DNA from: Rhizobium tibeticum
GTDB taxonomy: Bacteria > Pseudomonadota > Alphaproteobacteria > Rhizobiales > Rhizobiaceae
Direction: 5' to 3'
Assembly (NCBI RefSeq): GCF_900110205.1
Contig: NZ_FOCV01000007.1
Span: 170,921 to 234,920, forward strand
Length of the DNA: 64,000 bases
Position numbers and translations under genes: made by a program. The notes under the pieces were generated by a model, which was not told the origin of the DNA, made no database searches, and saw only the letters and a list, made by a program, of their open reading frames with translations. Below, one piece after another: positions 28,634-38,041 of the stretch. Position 1 is the first letter of the stretch, and every line of letters starts with the position of its first letter.

Positions 28634-28711
28634 CTGTTTCTCCCTGCGGTGCGGCACGTGCCGCCCCTACCTGATACTTGGTAAGGGTAACCGGGAGACG
28701 AGGTTCAGAAC

Positions 28712-28725
28712 TTGATCTCGATCAA
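28712..28725. promoter_or_regulatory. FNR/Anr-type binding box
   Basis: TTGATCTCGATCAA is an exact match to the FNR/FixK consensus TTGAT-N4-ATCAA. It lies in the short region upstream of the Crp/Fnr-family gene, so oxygen- or NO-linked control, including autoregulation, is plausible. Confidence 0.75.
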
Positions 28726-28738
28726 ACGTCAGCCAATA

Positions 28739-28765
28739 AAAAGCCGGGGAGTTGCCCCGGCTTTT
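28739..28765. terminator. Bidirectional terminator after the RND operon
   Basis: An 11-bp perfect stem, AAAAGCCGGGG/CCCCGGCTTTT (28739-28749 with 28755-28765), with a 5-base loop and T-rich flanks. It lies 11 bp after the RND permease stop on the minus strand. Confidence 0.85.
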
Positions 28766-28776
28766 GGTTTGCGCGG

Positions 28777-31700
28777 CTACTCCGCCGCGAAAGGTGGCAG
28801 GCGCACGACATTGCCTGATTTGCCGCGCTTGCCCTCAGGGGTCTCGATTGCGGTTACCCGGCCTTCGAGGGCGCCAACCGCCTGGGTGAGCTCGTCGCGG
28901 GACATGGCCAGGTCTTCCTTGTCCTTCCTGCCCACCAAACGGCCGAACATCCAGGCAAGCAAGCGCGACAGGTCGTCCATGATCAGGAAGAACGAGGGCA
29001 CGACGACCAGCGAAAGTACTGTCGACACAATGATGCCGCCGATCACCGCGATTGCCATCGGCGCACGGAAAGAACCGCCTTCGCCAACGCCGAGCGCTGA
29101 CGGCAGCATTCCTGCCGACATCGCGATCGAGGTCATGATGATCGGGCGGGCGCGCTTGCGGCCTGCTTCGACCATGGCTTCCACGCGCTCCATGCCGCGA
29201 TGACGCATCTCGATGGCGAAGTCGACGAGCAGGATCGCGTTCTTGGTGACGATACCCATCAGCATCAGGATGCCGATCATGACAGGCATCGAGAGCGGGT
29301 TCTGGGTGACGAGCAAGCCGACTGCCACGCCGCCGATCGCAAGCGGCAGCGAGAACAGGATGGTGAAAGGCTGGATCACGTCCTTGAACAGGAGGATCAG
29401 CACCGTCAGCACCAGCATCAGGCCCATCAACATGGCGTTGACGAAGCTCTGCTGCATTTCCGTCTGCACCTTCGTGTCGCCGCTTTCGGCCAGTTGAACC
29501 GTCGGAGGAACCTTGGCCTCGTTGACGATCTGCCGGAACCGGGCGGATGCCGTGTCGAGTGCCACGCCCTGCGGCAGGTCGGACCCGATCGAGACGACGC
29601 GGTAGCGGTTGTTGCGCTTGATCGAGCTGACGCCTTCCGAATAGTCGATGTCGGCGACGGTGGAGAGCGGCACGGTGCCGCCGCTCGCCGTCTGCATCTT
29701 CAGCGCCCGCAAGGCGGCAAGATCGCGGCGCATATTAAGCGACGCCTGTACGCGGATCGGGATCTGGCGATCGTCCAGGTTGATCTTGGCGAGGGCTGCA
29801 TCAATGTCACCGATGGTGGCGACGCGGATGGTCTCGGAAATCTGCTGCGGGGTGATGCCGAGACGGGCAGCCTGGTCCTTGCGTGGACGGACCTGAAGTT
29901 CAGGACGGGGCAGGGCGCCCTCGGCGCTGACGTTCGCCAAAAGCGGGTCGGCTCGCAGCTTTGATTCCAGGATACCCACAGCGTCGTTCAGGTCCTTCTC
30001 GTTCTTCGAGAGGAAGTTGAACGAAAGGTCACGCTCGCCGCGATCGTTGAGTTTCAGGATGCGCACGTCAGGGATATGGCGGAGTTTGGAAAAGACCTCC
30101 TTCTCGATATCCCACTGCGGCCGAACGCGGCCCTTTGGCTCCACCTTGGGCAGGTGCGGTCCGATGACCGGCAGCGCCCCAAGGAAGTCGTCGACCAGCT
30201 TCTTCGAAAGCCTCTGGTCGAGCTTATGGAGCGTCAGCGTGACGGTCGCGCGGCGCAGTTCGAGGTCGCCCTTCGGCGAAGCGCCGCCGAGCACGAAGAC
30301 GCTTTCAACGCCATCGATATCCTTCACGTCCTTGTAGATCGCATTCGTCGTCGCTTCGGTATCGTCGAGCGTCGCGTTCGGCGGCAGCTCTACGGATAGG
30401 ACGATGCGCGATGCATCTTCCGGCGGAAGGAAGCTGCCGGGCACCTGCGCAAGCAACATGACGGAGCCGACGAGGAAGGCGATTGCCGCAATCAGCGTCG
30501 CATAGCGGGTCCACCACAGCCGGGTCGTGGCGCGCACGAGGCGCGTGTAGCCGCGGAAGAAGCGACCATCATTGTCGTGATGGTCTTCGATACCGTCTTC
30601 CGCACGCATTAGGTATGCAGCCATCATCGGCGTGATGAGGCGTGCCACCATGAGCGAGAAGAAGACGGAGAAGGCGACCGTGAGACCAAACTGAATGAAG
30701 TACTGGCCTGGGATGCCGGGCATAAACGACACCGGCACGAACACGGCAATGATCGTGAAGGTCGTTGCGATGACCGCGAGGCCGATTTCGTCGGCGGCCT
30801 CGATTGCGGCGCGATAGGGGGTCTTGCCCATCTTGATATGACGGGCAATGTTCTCGATTTCGACGATCGCATCGTCAACGAGAATACCTGTCGCAAGCGT
30901 CAGGGCCAGGAAGCTGACGAGGTTCAGCGAGAAGCCCATCAGGTCCATGATCCAGAACGTCGGGATCGCCGACAGCGGCAATGCGACTGCCGAAATCAAC
31001 GTTGCACGCCAGTTCCGGAGGAACAGGAAGACGACGATGATCGCAAGCACCGCGCCTTCGATCAGCGTATCGATGGCCGCTTCATAATTGCCGTAGGTGA
31101 AGTAGACGGAGTCGCTGATCAGCTCGATGCCGACGTTGGGGTTTTCGGCGCGCACCTTCTCGAGGCTCTTGGCCACGGTTTCCGCGACGGTGACTTCGCT
31201 GGCGCCCTTCGATCGAAACACGCCGAAGGTGACGACAGGCGTATCATCGAAGCGCGAGAAGGACTTTGGCTCCTGATAGGTGTCCTTGATGGCGCCGAGG
31301 TCAGACAGTTTGACGAAACGACCGTTCGGCAGCGCGATCGTCGTGTTAGCGAGCTCGGCGACATTTCGGGCATCGCCGAGCACGCGGATCGCCTGTTCGC
31401 TACCTGCCACCTGGCCGCGGCCGGAGCCGAGATCGACGTTCGTACCGCGCAGCTGTTGGTTCACGCTCGCGGCGGTGATGCCGTGGGCGTTCAGCTTGTC
31501 GGGATTGAGCTCGATGCGCACTTCGCGGTCCGCGCCGCCGTAGCGGTCAACGCGGCCGATGCCCGCCTGCCCCTGCAGGGCGCGTTTGACGGTATCATCG
31601 ACGAACCAGGAGAGTTCTTCGAGCGTCATATCAGGCGACGAGACGGCAAAGGTCTGGATCGCCTGGCCTTCGACGTCGATCTTCGAGACGATTGGTTCCT

Positions 31701-32070
31701 CGACATTGGCCGGCAGGTCGCTGCGGATGCGGTCGATCGCGTCCTTGGTGTCCTGAACGGCCTGTTCGGTCGGAATTTCCATACGGAACATGACGACCGT
31801 CTGCGACTGGCCGTCTGTCACCGTCGACTGGATCTCATCGATCCCGGTTATGCTGGCAACGGCGTCCTCGATCTCCTTCGTCACCTGCATCTCGAGCTCG
31901 GCGGGCGAAGCGCCGCTCTGCGTCACGACGATGGAAACGAGCGGAACGTCGATATTCGGGAAACGCGTGATCGGCAGCTTGTTGAACGACTGGATGCCGA
32001 CGAAAAGCAGCAGTGCAAACGCCAGAAGCGATGCGACTGGATTTCGGATAGACCAGGCTGAAAAGTTCAT
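28777..32070 (-). CDS. RND-family multidrug efflux permease (HAE1/AcrB type)
   Basis: A proton-driven inner-membrane pump of about 1,097 residues starting [18 protein letters not shown]. The proton-relay Asp pair is in [17 protein letters not shown] (TM4) and the partner Lys in [21 protein letters not shown] (TM10). Two large periplasmic loops and twelve helices are implied by the hydrophobic pattern. The start at 32070 leaves a 10-bp gap after the upstream periplasmic adaptor gene; a 23-residue longer frame would overlap it. No outer-membrane channel gene is adjacent. Substrate is unknown. Confidence 0.93.
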   Translation of the reverse strand: MNFSAWSIRNPVASLLAFALLLFVGIQSFNKLPITRFPNIDVPLVSIVVTQSGASPAELEMQVTKEIEDAVASITGIDEIQSTVTDGQSQTVVMFRMEIPTEQAVQDTKDAIDRIRSDLPANVEEPIVSKIDVEGQAIQTFAVSSPDMTLEELSWFVDDTVKRALQGQAGIGRVDRYGGADREVRIELNPDKLNAHGITAASVNQQLRGTNVDLGSGRGQVAGSEQAIRVLGDARNVAELANTTIALPNGRFVKLSDLGAIKDTYQEPKSFSRFDDTPVVTFGVFRSKGASEVTVAETVAKSLEKVRAENPNVGIELISDSVYFTYGNYEAAIDTLIEGAVLAIIVVFLFLRNWRATLISAVALPLSAIPTFWIMDLMGFSLNLVSFLALTLATGILVDDAIVEIENIARHIKMGKTPYRAAIEAADEIGLAVIATTFTIIAVFVPVSFMPGIPGQYFIQFGLTVAFSVFFSLMVARLITPMMAAYLMRAEDGIEDHHDNDGRFFRGYTRLVRATTRLWWTRYATLIAAIAFLVGSVMLLAQVPGSFLPPEDASRIVLSVELPPNATLDDTEATTNAIYKDVKDIDGVESVFVLGGASPKGDLELRRATVTLTLHKLDQRLSKKLVDDFLGALPVIGPHLPKVEPKGRVRPQWDIEKEVFSKLRHIPDVRILKLNDRGERDLSFNFLSKNEKDLNDAVGILESKLRADPLLANVSAEGALPRPELQVRPRKDQAARLGITPQQISETIRVATIGDIDAALAKINLDDRQIPIRVQASLNMRRDLAALRALKMQTASGGTVPLSTVADIDYSEGVSSIKRNNRYRVVSIGSDLPQGVALDTASARFRQIVNEAKVPPTVQLAESGDTKVQTEMQQSFVNAMLMGLMLVLTVLILLFKDVIQPFTILFSLPLAIGGVAVGLLVTQNPLSMPVMIGILMLMGIVTKNAILLVDFAIEMRHRGMERVEAMVEAGRKRARPIIMTSIAMSAGMLPSALGVGEGGSFRAPMAIAVIGGIIVSTVLSLVVVPSFFLIMDDLSRLLAWMFGRLVGRKDKEDLAMSRDELTQAVGALEGRVTAIETPEGKRGKSGNVVRLPPFAAE

Positions 32071-32080
32071 CGGCCGTCTC

Positions 32081-33271
32081 TCAGTTGGAAACCGGTGGCT
32101 GTTCACGAACCGGCGTGATGCGGTCGCCGTCACGGACATAGGCGCCCGCCTTGGCTACGACCTCGTCGCCGGCTTTCAATCCCTTGATGATCTCGACATA
32201 GGCGCCGTCCTGGATGCCGGTTTCGACCTTGGCAAACTTGACGACGCTGTTCTCGACTTTGCGGGCCGAGGATCCCTCGTTGCCCGACAGCACGGCTGAG
32301 ACCGGGAGCGCCACGTTTTCGGTGGTGCGCACGACTATGTCAGCGCTGCCGTACATGCCCGAGCGTGCCTTGCTGGAGTCATCGATCAAAATATGGACCA
32401 AACCGAGGCGTGTGAGCGGATCGACGGTTGGCGAAACCAGGCGTACGGAGCCGGTCACCTTCTCGCGACTACCGGAGAGCGAGAGAGTGGCCTTCTGGCC
32501 GGGCTGGACCTTGACGATGTCGCCCTCACCCACTTCCGCTACGAGCTCGATCTTGTCGTCGCGAATGATCGTGAAGAGCGGATCACCGCTCGCGAGTGCA
32601 ATCGCGCCGATCTTGGCGTTCTTGGCTGCGACGGTACCGCCGACCGGCGTCTTGACGTCGGTGCGCGCCAGCTTCAGATCGGCATCCGCGATCTGGCTCT
32701 CAGTCACCTTGATCTCGGCGACGGCGACCTGGATCGCCTGCTTTGCGGAATCGACACGGGCATTGGCCGAAGCCGCTGCGGCATCCGCCTGCTCGACCGT
32801 CGCCGTGGAAACCGTGCCCTTCTTGCCCATTTCCTGGGCGCGTGCCTGCTGTTGGCGCGCCTGCTCTGCATTGGCCTGCGCTTCGATCAACTGAGCGCGA
32901 AGCTGCGCAAGGCTCGCTTCGTTTTTGGCCTTCGTGGCCTGCATCTGGCTCTTCTGTAGGATGAGTGCGTCCTCGTTCAGGGTCGCCAGCGTGCTCTCGG
33001 CTTGAACCCTGTCGCCAACATCGGCATTCAACGTGCGGACCGACAATCCCTCGACTTGAGGCTGAATGTAAACTTCCTCGACAGGCTTTACCGTACCGGT
33101 CGCAACAACGCGGTCGACGAGGGTGCGGGTGGATGCCTTCGTCACCACGATTGCCGGCAGGTTCTGCTGCGGCTTTGCGACCGGCTGTTCCTGGGCAAAT
33201 GCTGCCGAAGCAACAGCTGCCGCAATCAGCAGAGTCGAGGCGCGAAGTATGTTAACAGGCGTGCGTGCCAT
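32081..33271 (-). CDS. RND efflux periplasmic adaptor (membrane fusion protein)
   Basis: A 396-residue HlyD/AcrA-type adaptor with a signal peptide at 1-26 (SAAFAQ). A lipoyl-like beta-barrel half (VVATGTVKPVEEVYIQPQVEGLS) is followed by a long alpha-hairpin with Gln/Ala-rich heptads (residues 100-200), the second barrel half (LKLARTDVKTPVGGTVAAKNAKIG) and a membrane-proximal domain. It pairs with the RND permease immediately downstream. The gene starts the operon. Confidence 0.92.
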   Translation of the reverse strand: MARTPVNILRASTLLIAAAVASAAFAQEQPVAKPQQNLPAIVVTKASTRTLVDRVVATGTVKPVEEVYIQPQVEGLSVRTLNADVGDRVQAESTLATLNEDALILQKSQMQATKAKNEASLAQLRAQLIEAQANAEQARQQQARAQEMGKKGTVSTATVEQADAAAASANARVDSAKQAIQVAVAEIKVTESQIADADLKLARTDVKTPVGGTVAAKNAKIGAIALASGDPLFTIIRDDKIELVAEVGEGDIVKVQPGQKATLSLSGSREKVTGSVRLVSPTVDPLTRLGLVHILIDDSSKARSGMYGSADIVVRTTENVALPVSAVLSGNEGSSARKVENSVVKFAKVETGIQDGAYVEIIKGLKAGDEVVAKAGAYVRDGDRITPVREQPPVSN

Positions 33272-33658
33272 GCGTCGTCATCCAGTTTGCTCGGTCAGAC
33301 TCGCGCCTTGTCATCAGCTCGCGATTGGCCGGTTCCCGTATTGGTGTTCTCAGAAGTATTTCCGCATCCTTTGCCGGTTCTTACTTAAGAAGTCCCTCGT
33401 CCGGCAAATTCGGTTTGTACGTGGTAGCGATTTGCCCATCGCGCAAGCCCGGCGGAAAATAATTCCTCATTTGAACACAATAATTACCATTGCGATGCAG
33501 ATCAATCACTGAGCGGTTATGCAAGCATTCCGATAGTTGATCGCCCATCGCCTCCATATGACGCGCGAGCCATGGCCGATGCGACATGGAACGCGAAGTT
33601 TTTCGTCAAAAAGCAAAACGCGCGGAAGCCCCGCGCGTTTCGTCGTTTCAGCCGCTGA
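33272..33658. other. Intergenic region upstream of the RND operon
   Basis: 387 bp with no supported gene. It carries the promoter side of the RND adaptor gene at the left. At the right it carries the terminator of the pyrimidine-type ABC transporter operon. No regulator gene is present next to the pump. Confidence 0.5.
33616..33640 (-). terminator. Terminator of the ABC importer operon
   Basis: A 10-bp stem, AAACGCGCGG/CCGCGCGTTT (33616-33625 with 33631-33640), is followed on the minus strand by TGCTTTTTG. It lies just after the substrate-binding protein stop. Confidence 0.8.
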
Positions 33659-34630
33659 CTACTTGGAAGCAGCGTCCGTGACGTCGTGCATCCAGGCGCC
33701 CGTCGGTTCCTTGTTGATGATCTTCTGGTCGAGGAGGGCCTTGGCCGTGCGATCGTAGAGTGTCGTGTCGAGCTTGCCGGTGCCGTCGCCGATCAGCTTG
33801 GCAACTTCGCCCATCATGCGCTTCTGGTGGTTTTCGTCCTGGCCGCCGGCATCGACGACGATTCCTGCTGCTTCGTCAGGATTTTCGGTTGCGTATTTCC
33901 ATCCCTTCATCGAAGCCCTGACGAACTTGACCATCTTTTCCTTGAAGGCCGGGTCCTTCAGCTTGTCTTCAGACGCGTAGAGACCGTCTTCGAGCAGGTC
34001 GTTGCCCATGGCGGTGTAGTTGAACACAGTCAGTTCTTCGGGCTTGAAGCCGGCATCGATTGCCTGCCAGTATTCATTGTAGGTCATGACGGAGATGCAA
34101 TCGGCCTGCTTCTGCAACAGCGGCTGTACGTCGAAGCTCTGCTTCAGCACGGTTACGCCATCGGCACCGCCTTGCGTCTTCAGGCCGAGCTTGCTCATCC
34201 AAGCGAAGAACGGATATTCGTTGCCGAAGAACCAGACGCCCAGCGTATGGCCCTTGAAATCGGCTTCGGTCTTGATCGGGCCATCCTTGCGGCAAATCAG
34301 TTCCATGCCGGATTTCTGGAAGGGCTGGGCGATGTTGACCAGCGGAACGCCCTTTTCGCGGGCAACTAGCGCGCCGCCCATCCAGTCGACGATGACGTCA
34401 GCACCGCCGCCGGCGATCACCTGTTCCGGCGCGATATCAGGGCCGCCCGGCTTGATGGTAACGTCGAGGCCTTCTTCCTCGTAGTAGCCCTTGTCCTTGG
34501 CGACGTAGTAACCGGCGAACTGCGACTGCGTCACCCACTTGAGTTGCAGCGTCACCTTGTCGGCAGCCATCGCCTGGGCTGCTGCGAGCGACATTGCGCT
34601 CGCCATCATCGCAACAATCAGTTTTTTCAT
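33659..34630 (-). CDS. ABC transporter substrate-binding protein, NMT1/THI5-like
   Basis: A 323-residue periplasmic binding protein with a signal peptide at 1-22 (ending AQAMA). It has the NMT1/THI5-like core: LQLKWVTQSQFAGYYVAKDKGYYEEEGLDVTI and PEQVIAGGGADVIVDWMGG. This family often binds pyrimidine-like compounds such as hydroxymethylpyrimidine precursors. Its operon also encodes two permeases and an ATPase, and it lies beside pyrimidine catabolic genes, so import of a pyrimidine or derivative is inferred. The ATG at 34630 is chosen; the longer open frame upstream runs through permease DNA. Confidence 0.9.
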   Translation of the reverse strand: MKKLIVAMMASAMSLAAAQAMAADKVTLQLKWVTQSQFAGYYVAKDKGYYEEEGLDVTIKPGGPDIAPEQVIAGGGADVIVDWMGGALVAREKGVPLVNIAQPFQKSGMELICRKDGPIKTEADFKGHTLGVWFFGNEYPFFAWMSKLGLKTQGGADGVTVLKQSFDVQPLLQKQADCISVMTYNEYWQAIDAGFKPEELTVFNYTAMGNDLLEDGLYASEDKLKDPAFKEKMVKFVRASMKGWKYATENPDEAAGIVVDAGGQDENHQKRMMGEVAKLIGDGTGKLDTTLYDRTAKALLDQKIINKEPTGAWMHDVTDAASK

Positions 34631-34686
34631 TTTCTTTTTCCCTCTGAAGTTATGCCCCAATCCCATTGGCGGGAATAAAGCGACGC

Positions 34687-35814
34687 CTAGCCACCACGGA
34701 TAGACGGATGCCAGAAAGTCACCGCCCTTTCGGCGAGGGCGACGACGCCATAGAAGATCGAGCCGACCAGCGCCGCAACGGCGATCTCGGCCCAGACCAT
34801 GTCGACATTCATGCGGCCGATCTCGGTGGAGATGCGGAAGCCCATGCCGACGATCGGCGTACCGAAGAACTCCGCAACGATGGCACCGATGAGCGCCAGC
34901 GTCGAGTTGATCTTCAATGCATTGAAAATGAAGGGCATCGCCGCCGGAAGCCGGAGCTTCAGCAGCGTCTGCCAGTAGTTCGAGGCGTAGGTCTGCATCA
35001 GGTCGCGTTCCATCGGACCGGATGCGGCGAGGCCGGCGACCGTGTTCACCAGCATCGGGAAGAAGGTCATGATGATGACGACGGCCGCCTTCGACTGCCA
35101 GTCGAAGCCGAACCACATCACCATGATCGGCGCCACGCCGATGATCGGCAGCGCCGACACCATGTTGCCGATCGGCAGCAGGCCGCGGCGCAGGAAGGCG
35201 ACGCGATCGGCAAGGACGGCGACGGCAAAGCCTGCGCCACAGCCGATGACGTAGCCGGCGAACACTGCCTTGAAGATCGTCTGACGCACGTCGTCGGCCA
35301 GAATCGGCAGAGAGCCGGCGATCCTGACGCCGATGGCGCTCGGCGGCGGCAGGAGCACGAAGGGGATGCCGGCGCCACGCGTCAGCGCTTCCCAGAGGAT
35401 CAGGATCCAGGCGCCGAAGATTGCCGGAATCAGCAGCCGCAGGAAGGAGCGGCCAAAATTCGAGGCCGGCTTCATCTCCGAAAGCTCGGTCACGCAGCGC
35501 CAGGCCAGCAGCCAGCAGGCGGCCATCAAAAGGAAGAGGGACTTGGTCGCCAGCCCCTCGTTGCCGGTCACGCTTGAAAGCAGCACCCAGGCGGCCCAAT
35601 GCGCACCGATCAGCAAAGCGCCGGCAACGTAAAGCTTCGGCAAGGGCGCGAAGGAAACGAAGGCGAGGGCGACGATCAGGGCGATCGTCAGCCCAACGGT
35701 CGCCGACGAAACCGGCTCAGGCGCGCCTGCGCCCATGATCGGCAGCGTCACGAGCGCAATGGCGGCCAGCACCAGGACAACAACGCCCTGCCATGAGAAG
35801 GTCATCTGTTTCAT
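34687..35814 (-). CDS. ABC transporter permease (BPD-type, second permease)
   Basis: A 375-residue membrane protein with an unusually long N-terminal half of extra helices (about 1-110: GVVVLVLAAIALVTLPIMG, LYVAGALLIGAHWAAW). The binding-protein-dependent permease core follows, with the EAA-type coupling loop MQTYASNYWQTLLKLRLPAAMPFIFNALK. It overlaps the upstream permease gene by 4 bp. It partners the NMT1-like binding protein. Confidence 0.9.
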   Translation of the reverse strand: MKQMTFSWQGVVVLVLAAIALVTLPIMGAGAPEPVSSATVGLTIALIVALAFVSFAPLPKLYVAGALLIGAHWAAWVLLSSVTGNEGLATKSLFLLMAACWLLAWRCVTELSEMKPASNFGRSFLRLLIPAIFGAWILILWEALTRGAGIPFVLLPPPSAIGVRIAGSLPILADDVRQTIFKAVFAGYVIGCGAGFAVAVLADRVAFLRRGLLPIGNMVSALPIIGVAPIMVMWFGFDWQSKAAVVIIMTFFPMLVNTVAGLAASGPMERDLMQTYASNYWQTLLKLRLPAAMPFIFNALKINSTLALIGAIVAEFFGTPIVGMGFRISTEIGRMNVDMVWAEIAVAALVGSIFYGVVALAERAVTFWHPSIRGG

Positions 35815-36695
35815 GCCGGCCTCCCGCCCATCGAACGATCGACGATCTTCGCGACGAGGCCGACAATGGCGACTAGGCTTGCTGCCAGCACCGAGCCTGC
35901 CACAAGCGCCGCCCAGATATCGATTGTCTGGCTGTAGTAGGAGCCTGCGAGCAGCTTCGAACCGATGCCGGCGACGGCGCCGGTCGGAAGCTCGCCGACA
36001 ATGGCACCGACAAGGCTTGCGGCGATCGCGACCTTCATCGAGGTGAAGAGGAACGGCACGGAGGCGGGAGCACGCAGCTTCCAGAAGGTCTGCGCGGCTG
36101 TGGCGTTATAGGTCCGCATCAGATCGAGGAACATCACCTCCGGCGAGCGCAGCCCCTTCACCATGCCGACGGTGACCGGGAAGAAGGAAAGGTAGGTCGA
36201 GATCAGCGCCTTCGGCACGAGGCCGGTAATGTTGACCGCGCCGAGGACGACGATCACCATCGGAGCGATCGCCAGGATGGGCACGGTCTGCGAGGCGATG
36301 ATCCACGGCATGAGGCTGCGGTCGAGCGTCTTGATGTGAACGATTCCGACGGCGATCACGATGCCGAGCAGTGTGCCGAAGCCGAAGCCCAGCAGCGTCG
36401 ACGAGAGCGTCACCCAGCTATGGTAGACCAGGCTGCGGTTGCTCGAAAGTTTGCGCAGGAAGGTATTCTCGAAGACGTTCTGCGCCACCTGATGCGGTGC
36501 CGGCAGCAGCGGCTTGGGCTGCGACAGCGTCTTTTCGACGAATTCCACCGTTCCCGGCGTCTGATTGGCGCGCTGATCCATGTCGCGCTGGAAGGAGGCA
36601 TTCATCAGCACTGCCGCGACGTACCAGATCGCGATCAATGCCAACAGGATTGTGAGGACGGGGACGATCCGATCCTTAAGCGTATCTGGCCTCAT
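35811..36695 (-). CDS. ABC transporter permease (BPD-type, first permease)
   Basis: A 294-residue SsuC/TauC-like permease with an N-terminal signal-anchor helix and five or six core helices. The coupling loop reads MRTYNATAAQTFWKLRAPASVPFLFTSMK. It overlaps the downstream permease gene by 4 bp, implying translational coupling. Two different permeases in one operon suggest a heterodimeric channel. Confidence 0.92.
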   Translation of the reverse strand: MRPDTLKDRIVPVLTILLALIAIWYVAAVLMNASFQRDMDQRANQTPGTVEFVEKTLSQPKPLLPAPHQVAQNVFENTFLRKLSSNRSLVYHSWVTLSSTLLGFGFGTLLGIVIAVGIVHIKTLDRSLMPWIIASQTVPILAIAPMVIVVLGAVNITGLVPKALISTYLSFFPVTVGMVKGLRSPEVMFLDLMRTYNATAAQTFWKLRAPASVPFLFTSMKVAIAASLVGAIVGELPTGAVAGIGSKLLAGSYYSQTIDIWAALVAGSVLAASLVAIVGLVAKIVDRSMGGRPA

Positions 36696-36731
36696 GAGCG
36701 CCCCCGTGCACCGGTTTTAACTCCCAATGCC

Positions 36732-37586
36732 TTAGTGCTCATAGCTGTGCCCCGATCTCAGGCCCTCGCGCACGCGATGGGCGATTTCAAGGAACTCGGG
36801 CGACTCGCGAATATCCAGCGGCCGCTCCTTGGGAAGCGGCGAGTCGATGACGTCGGTGACGCGACCGGGGCGAGGGGACATCACGACAATCTTGGTTGAG
36901 AGATAGACCGCTTCTGGGATCGAATGGGTGACGAAGCAGATGGTTTTGTTGGTGCGCGCCCAGAGCTTCAGAAGCTCCTCGTTCAGGTGGTCGCGAACGA
37001 TTTCGTCGAGCGCGCCGAAGGGTTCGTCCATCAGGAGCAGGTCGGCATCGAAGGCGAGCGCGCGGGCGATGGAGGCCCGTTGCTGCATGCCGCCGGAAAG
37101 CTGCCAGGGGAATTTCTTCTCGAAACCGGAAAGGTTCACGAGGTCAAGCGCATCGGCTATGCGCTTTTTCTGGTCGGCTGAGGCATAGCCCATAATTTCG
37201 AGCGGCAGGGCGATGTTGTTTTCGATGGTGCGCCAGGGGTAGAGCGCCGGTGCCTGGAAGACATAGCCGTAGGCGCGGGCCTTGCGCGCTTCCTCCGGCG
37301 TCATGCCGTTGACGGTGATTTCACCCGATGTTTTTCTTTCGAGATCAGCAATCACGCGCAGGAAAGTGGTCTTTCCGCAACCGGACGGGCCGATGAAGGA
37401 GACGAAGTCGCCCTTGCGCACGTCGAGATTGACGTTCGTCAGCGCATGCACGGGAGCATCGCTGGCATCGTAGGTCAGACAGAGGTCCTTGGCGGATACG
37501 ACGGAGGCAGCTTGCGTCAATGATTGTGTATCCTGTTTTCCCCGCGCTTCTGCGGTTTGCATGATAGTATGAGTAGCGGTTTTCAT
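36732..37586 (-). CDS. ABC transporter ATPase (nitrate/sulfonate/pyrimidine-type)
   Basis: A 284-residue ATPase with Walker A GPSGCGKTTFLR, Q-loop YGYVFQAPALYPWRT, signature LSGGMQQRASIARAL, Walker B LLLMDEPFGALDE and switch CFVTHSIPEAVYLS. It energises the two permeases downstream. The start is uncertain: ATG 37586 is used here, with ATG 37562 as an alternative and 37631 less likely because it would overlap the divergent cupin gene. Confidence 0.9.
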   Translation of the reverse strand: MKTATHTIMQTAEARGKQDTQSLTQAASVVSAKDLCLTYDASDAPVHALTNVNLDVRKGDFVSFIGPSGCGKTTFLRVIADLERKTSGEITVNGMTPEEARKARAYGYVFQAPALYPWRTIENNIALPLEIMGYASADQKKRIADALDLVNLSGFEKKFPWQLSGGMQQRASIARALAFDADLLLMDEPFGALDEIVRDHLNEELLKLWARTNKTICFVTHSIPEAVYLSTKIVVMSPRPGRVTDVIDSPLPKERPLDIRESPEFLEIAHRVREGLRSGHSYEH

Positions 37587-37615
37587 TGTTCCGGCAAGGT
37601 CCATGGAGGATGACG

Positions 37616-38029
37616 ATGGACGCGACATCAAAGCCCACCTGTCACATTGTGCGTCCCAGTCATGCCTATGACGGCAAGCAGGGGCTCAGCTACTTCGAAG
37701 GCATTGCGGCCGAGACTGTCGGCGCCAAGGGCATCTGCATGCATCTTATGACGATCCCGCCGGGCGTGCGCGCCAAGGCGCATCTGCATGAGGCGCACGA
37801 AACGGCGATCTACATGTTGTCCGGCGAGGCTCACACCTGGTATGGCGACGAGCTGGAGCATCATGTCGTCGTTCACGCCGGCGAGCTGTTCTATATCCCC
37901 GCCGGTGTGCCGCATCTGCCTGCCAACCTCAGCGGCACCCCTTGCACCGCGATCATCGCCCGCACAGATCCGAACGAGCAGGAAAGCGTCGTTCTGCTTC
38001 CGGAGCTTGATCGGCTGGTCCAGGAATGA
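37616..38029 (+). CDS. Small cupin-fold protein
   Basis: A 137-residue single-domain cupin. The metal-binding set reads HLHEAHETAIYMLSGEAH, and the second motif is FYIPAGVPHLPANLSG. GGAGG precedes the ATG at 37616 by six bases; a TTG at 37586 is a poorer start. It diverges from the ABC ATPase gene. Its reaction is unknown, but its place between a pyrimidine importer and dihydropyrimidinase suggests action on a ring-derived intermediate. Confidence 0.85.
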   Translation: MDATSKPTCHIVRPSHAYDGKQGLSYFEGIAAETVGAKGICMHLMTIPPGVRAKAHLHEAHETAIYMLSGEAHTWYGDELEHHVVVHAGELFYIPAGVPHLPANLSGTPCTAIIARTDPNEQESVVLLPELDRLVQE

Positions 38030-38041
38030 CGATGTCAAGGA

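Noticed and set aside
33659..35599. A single 646-residue fusion of permease-like and substrate-binding sequences on the minus strand
   Set aside because: The first 320 residues are an Arg/Pro-rich out-of-frame reading of the permease gene; the real binding protein starts at 34630 with a signal peptide.
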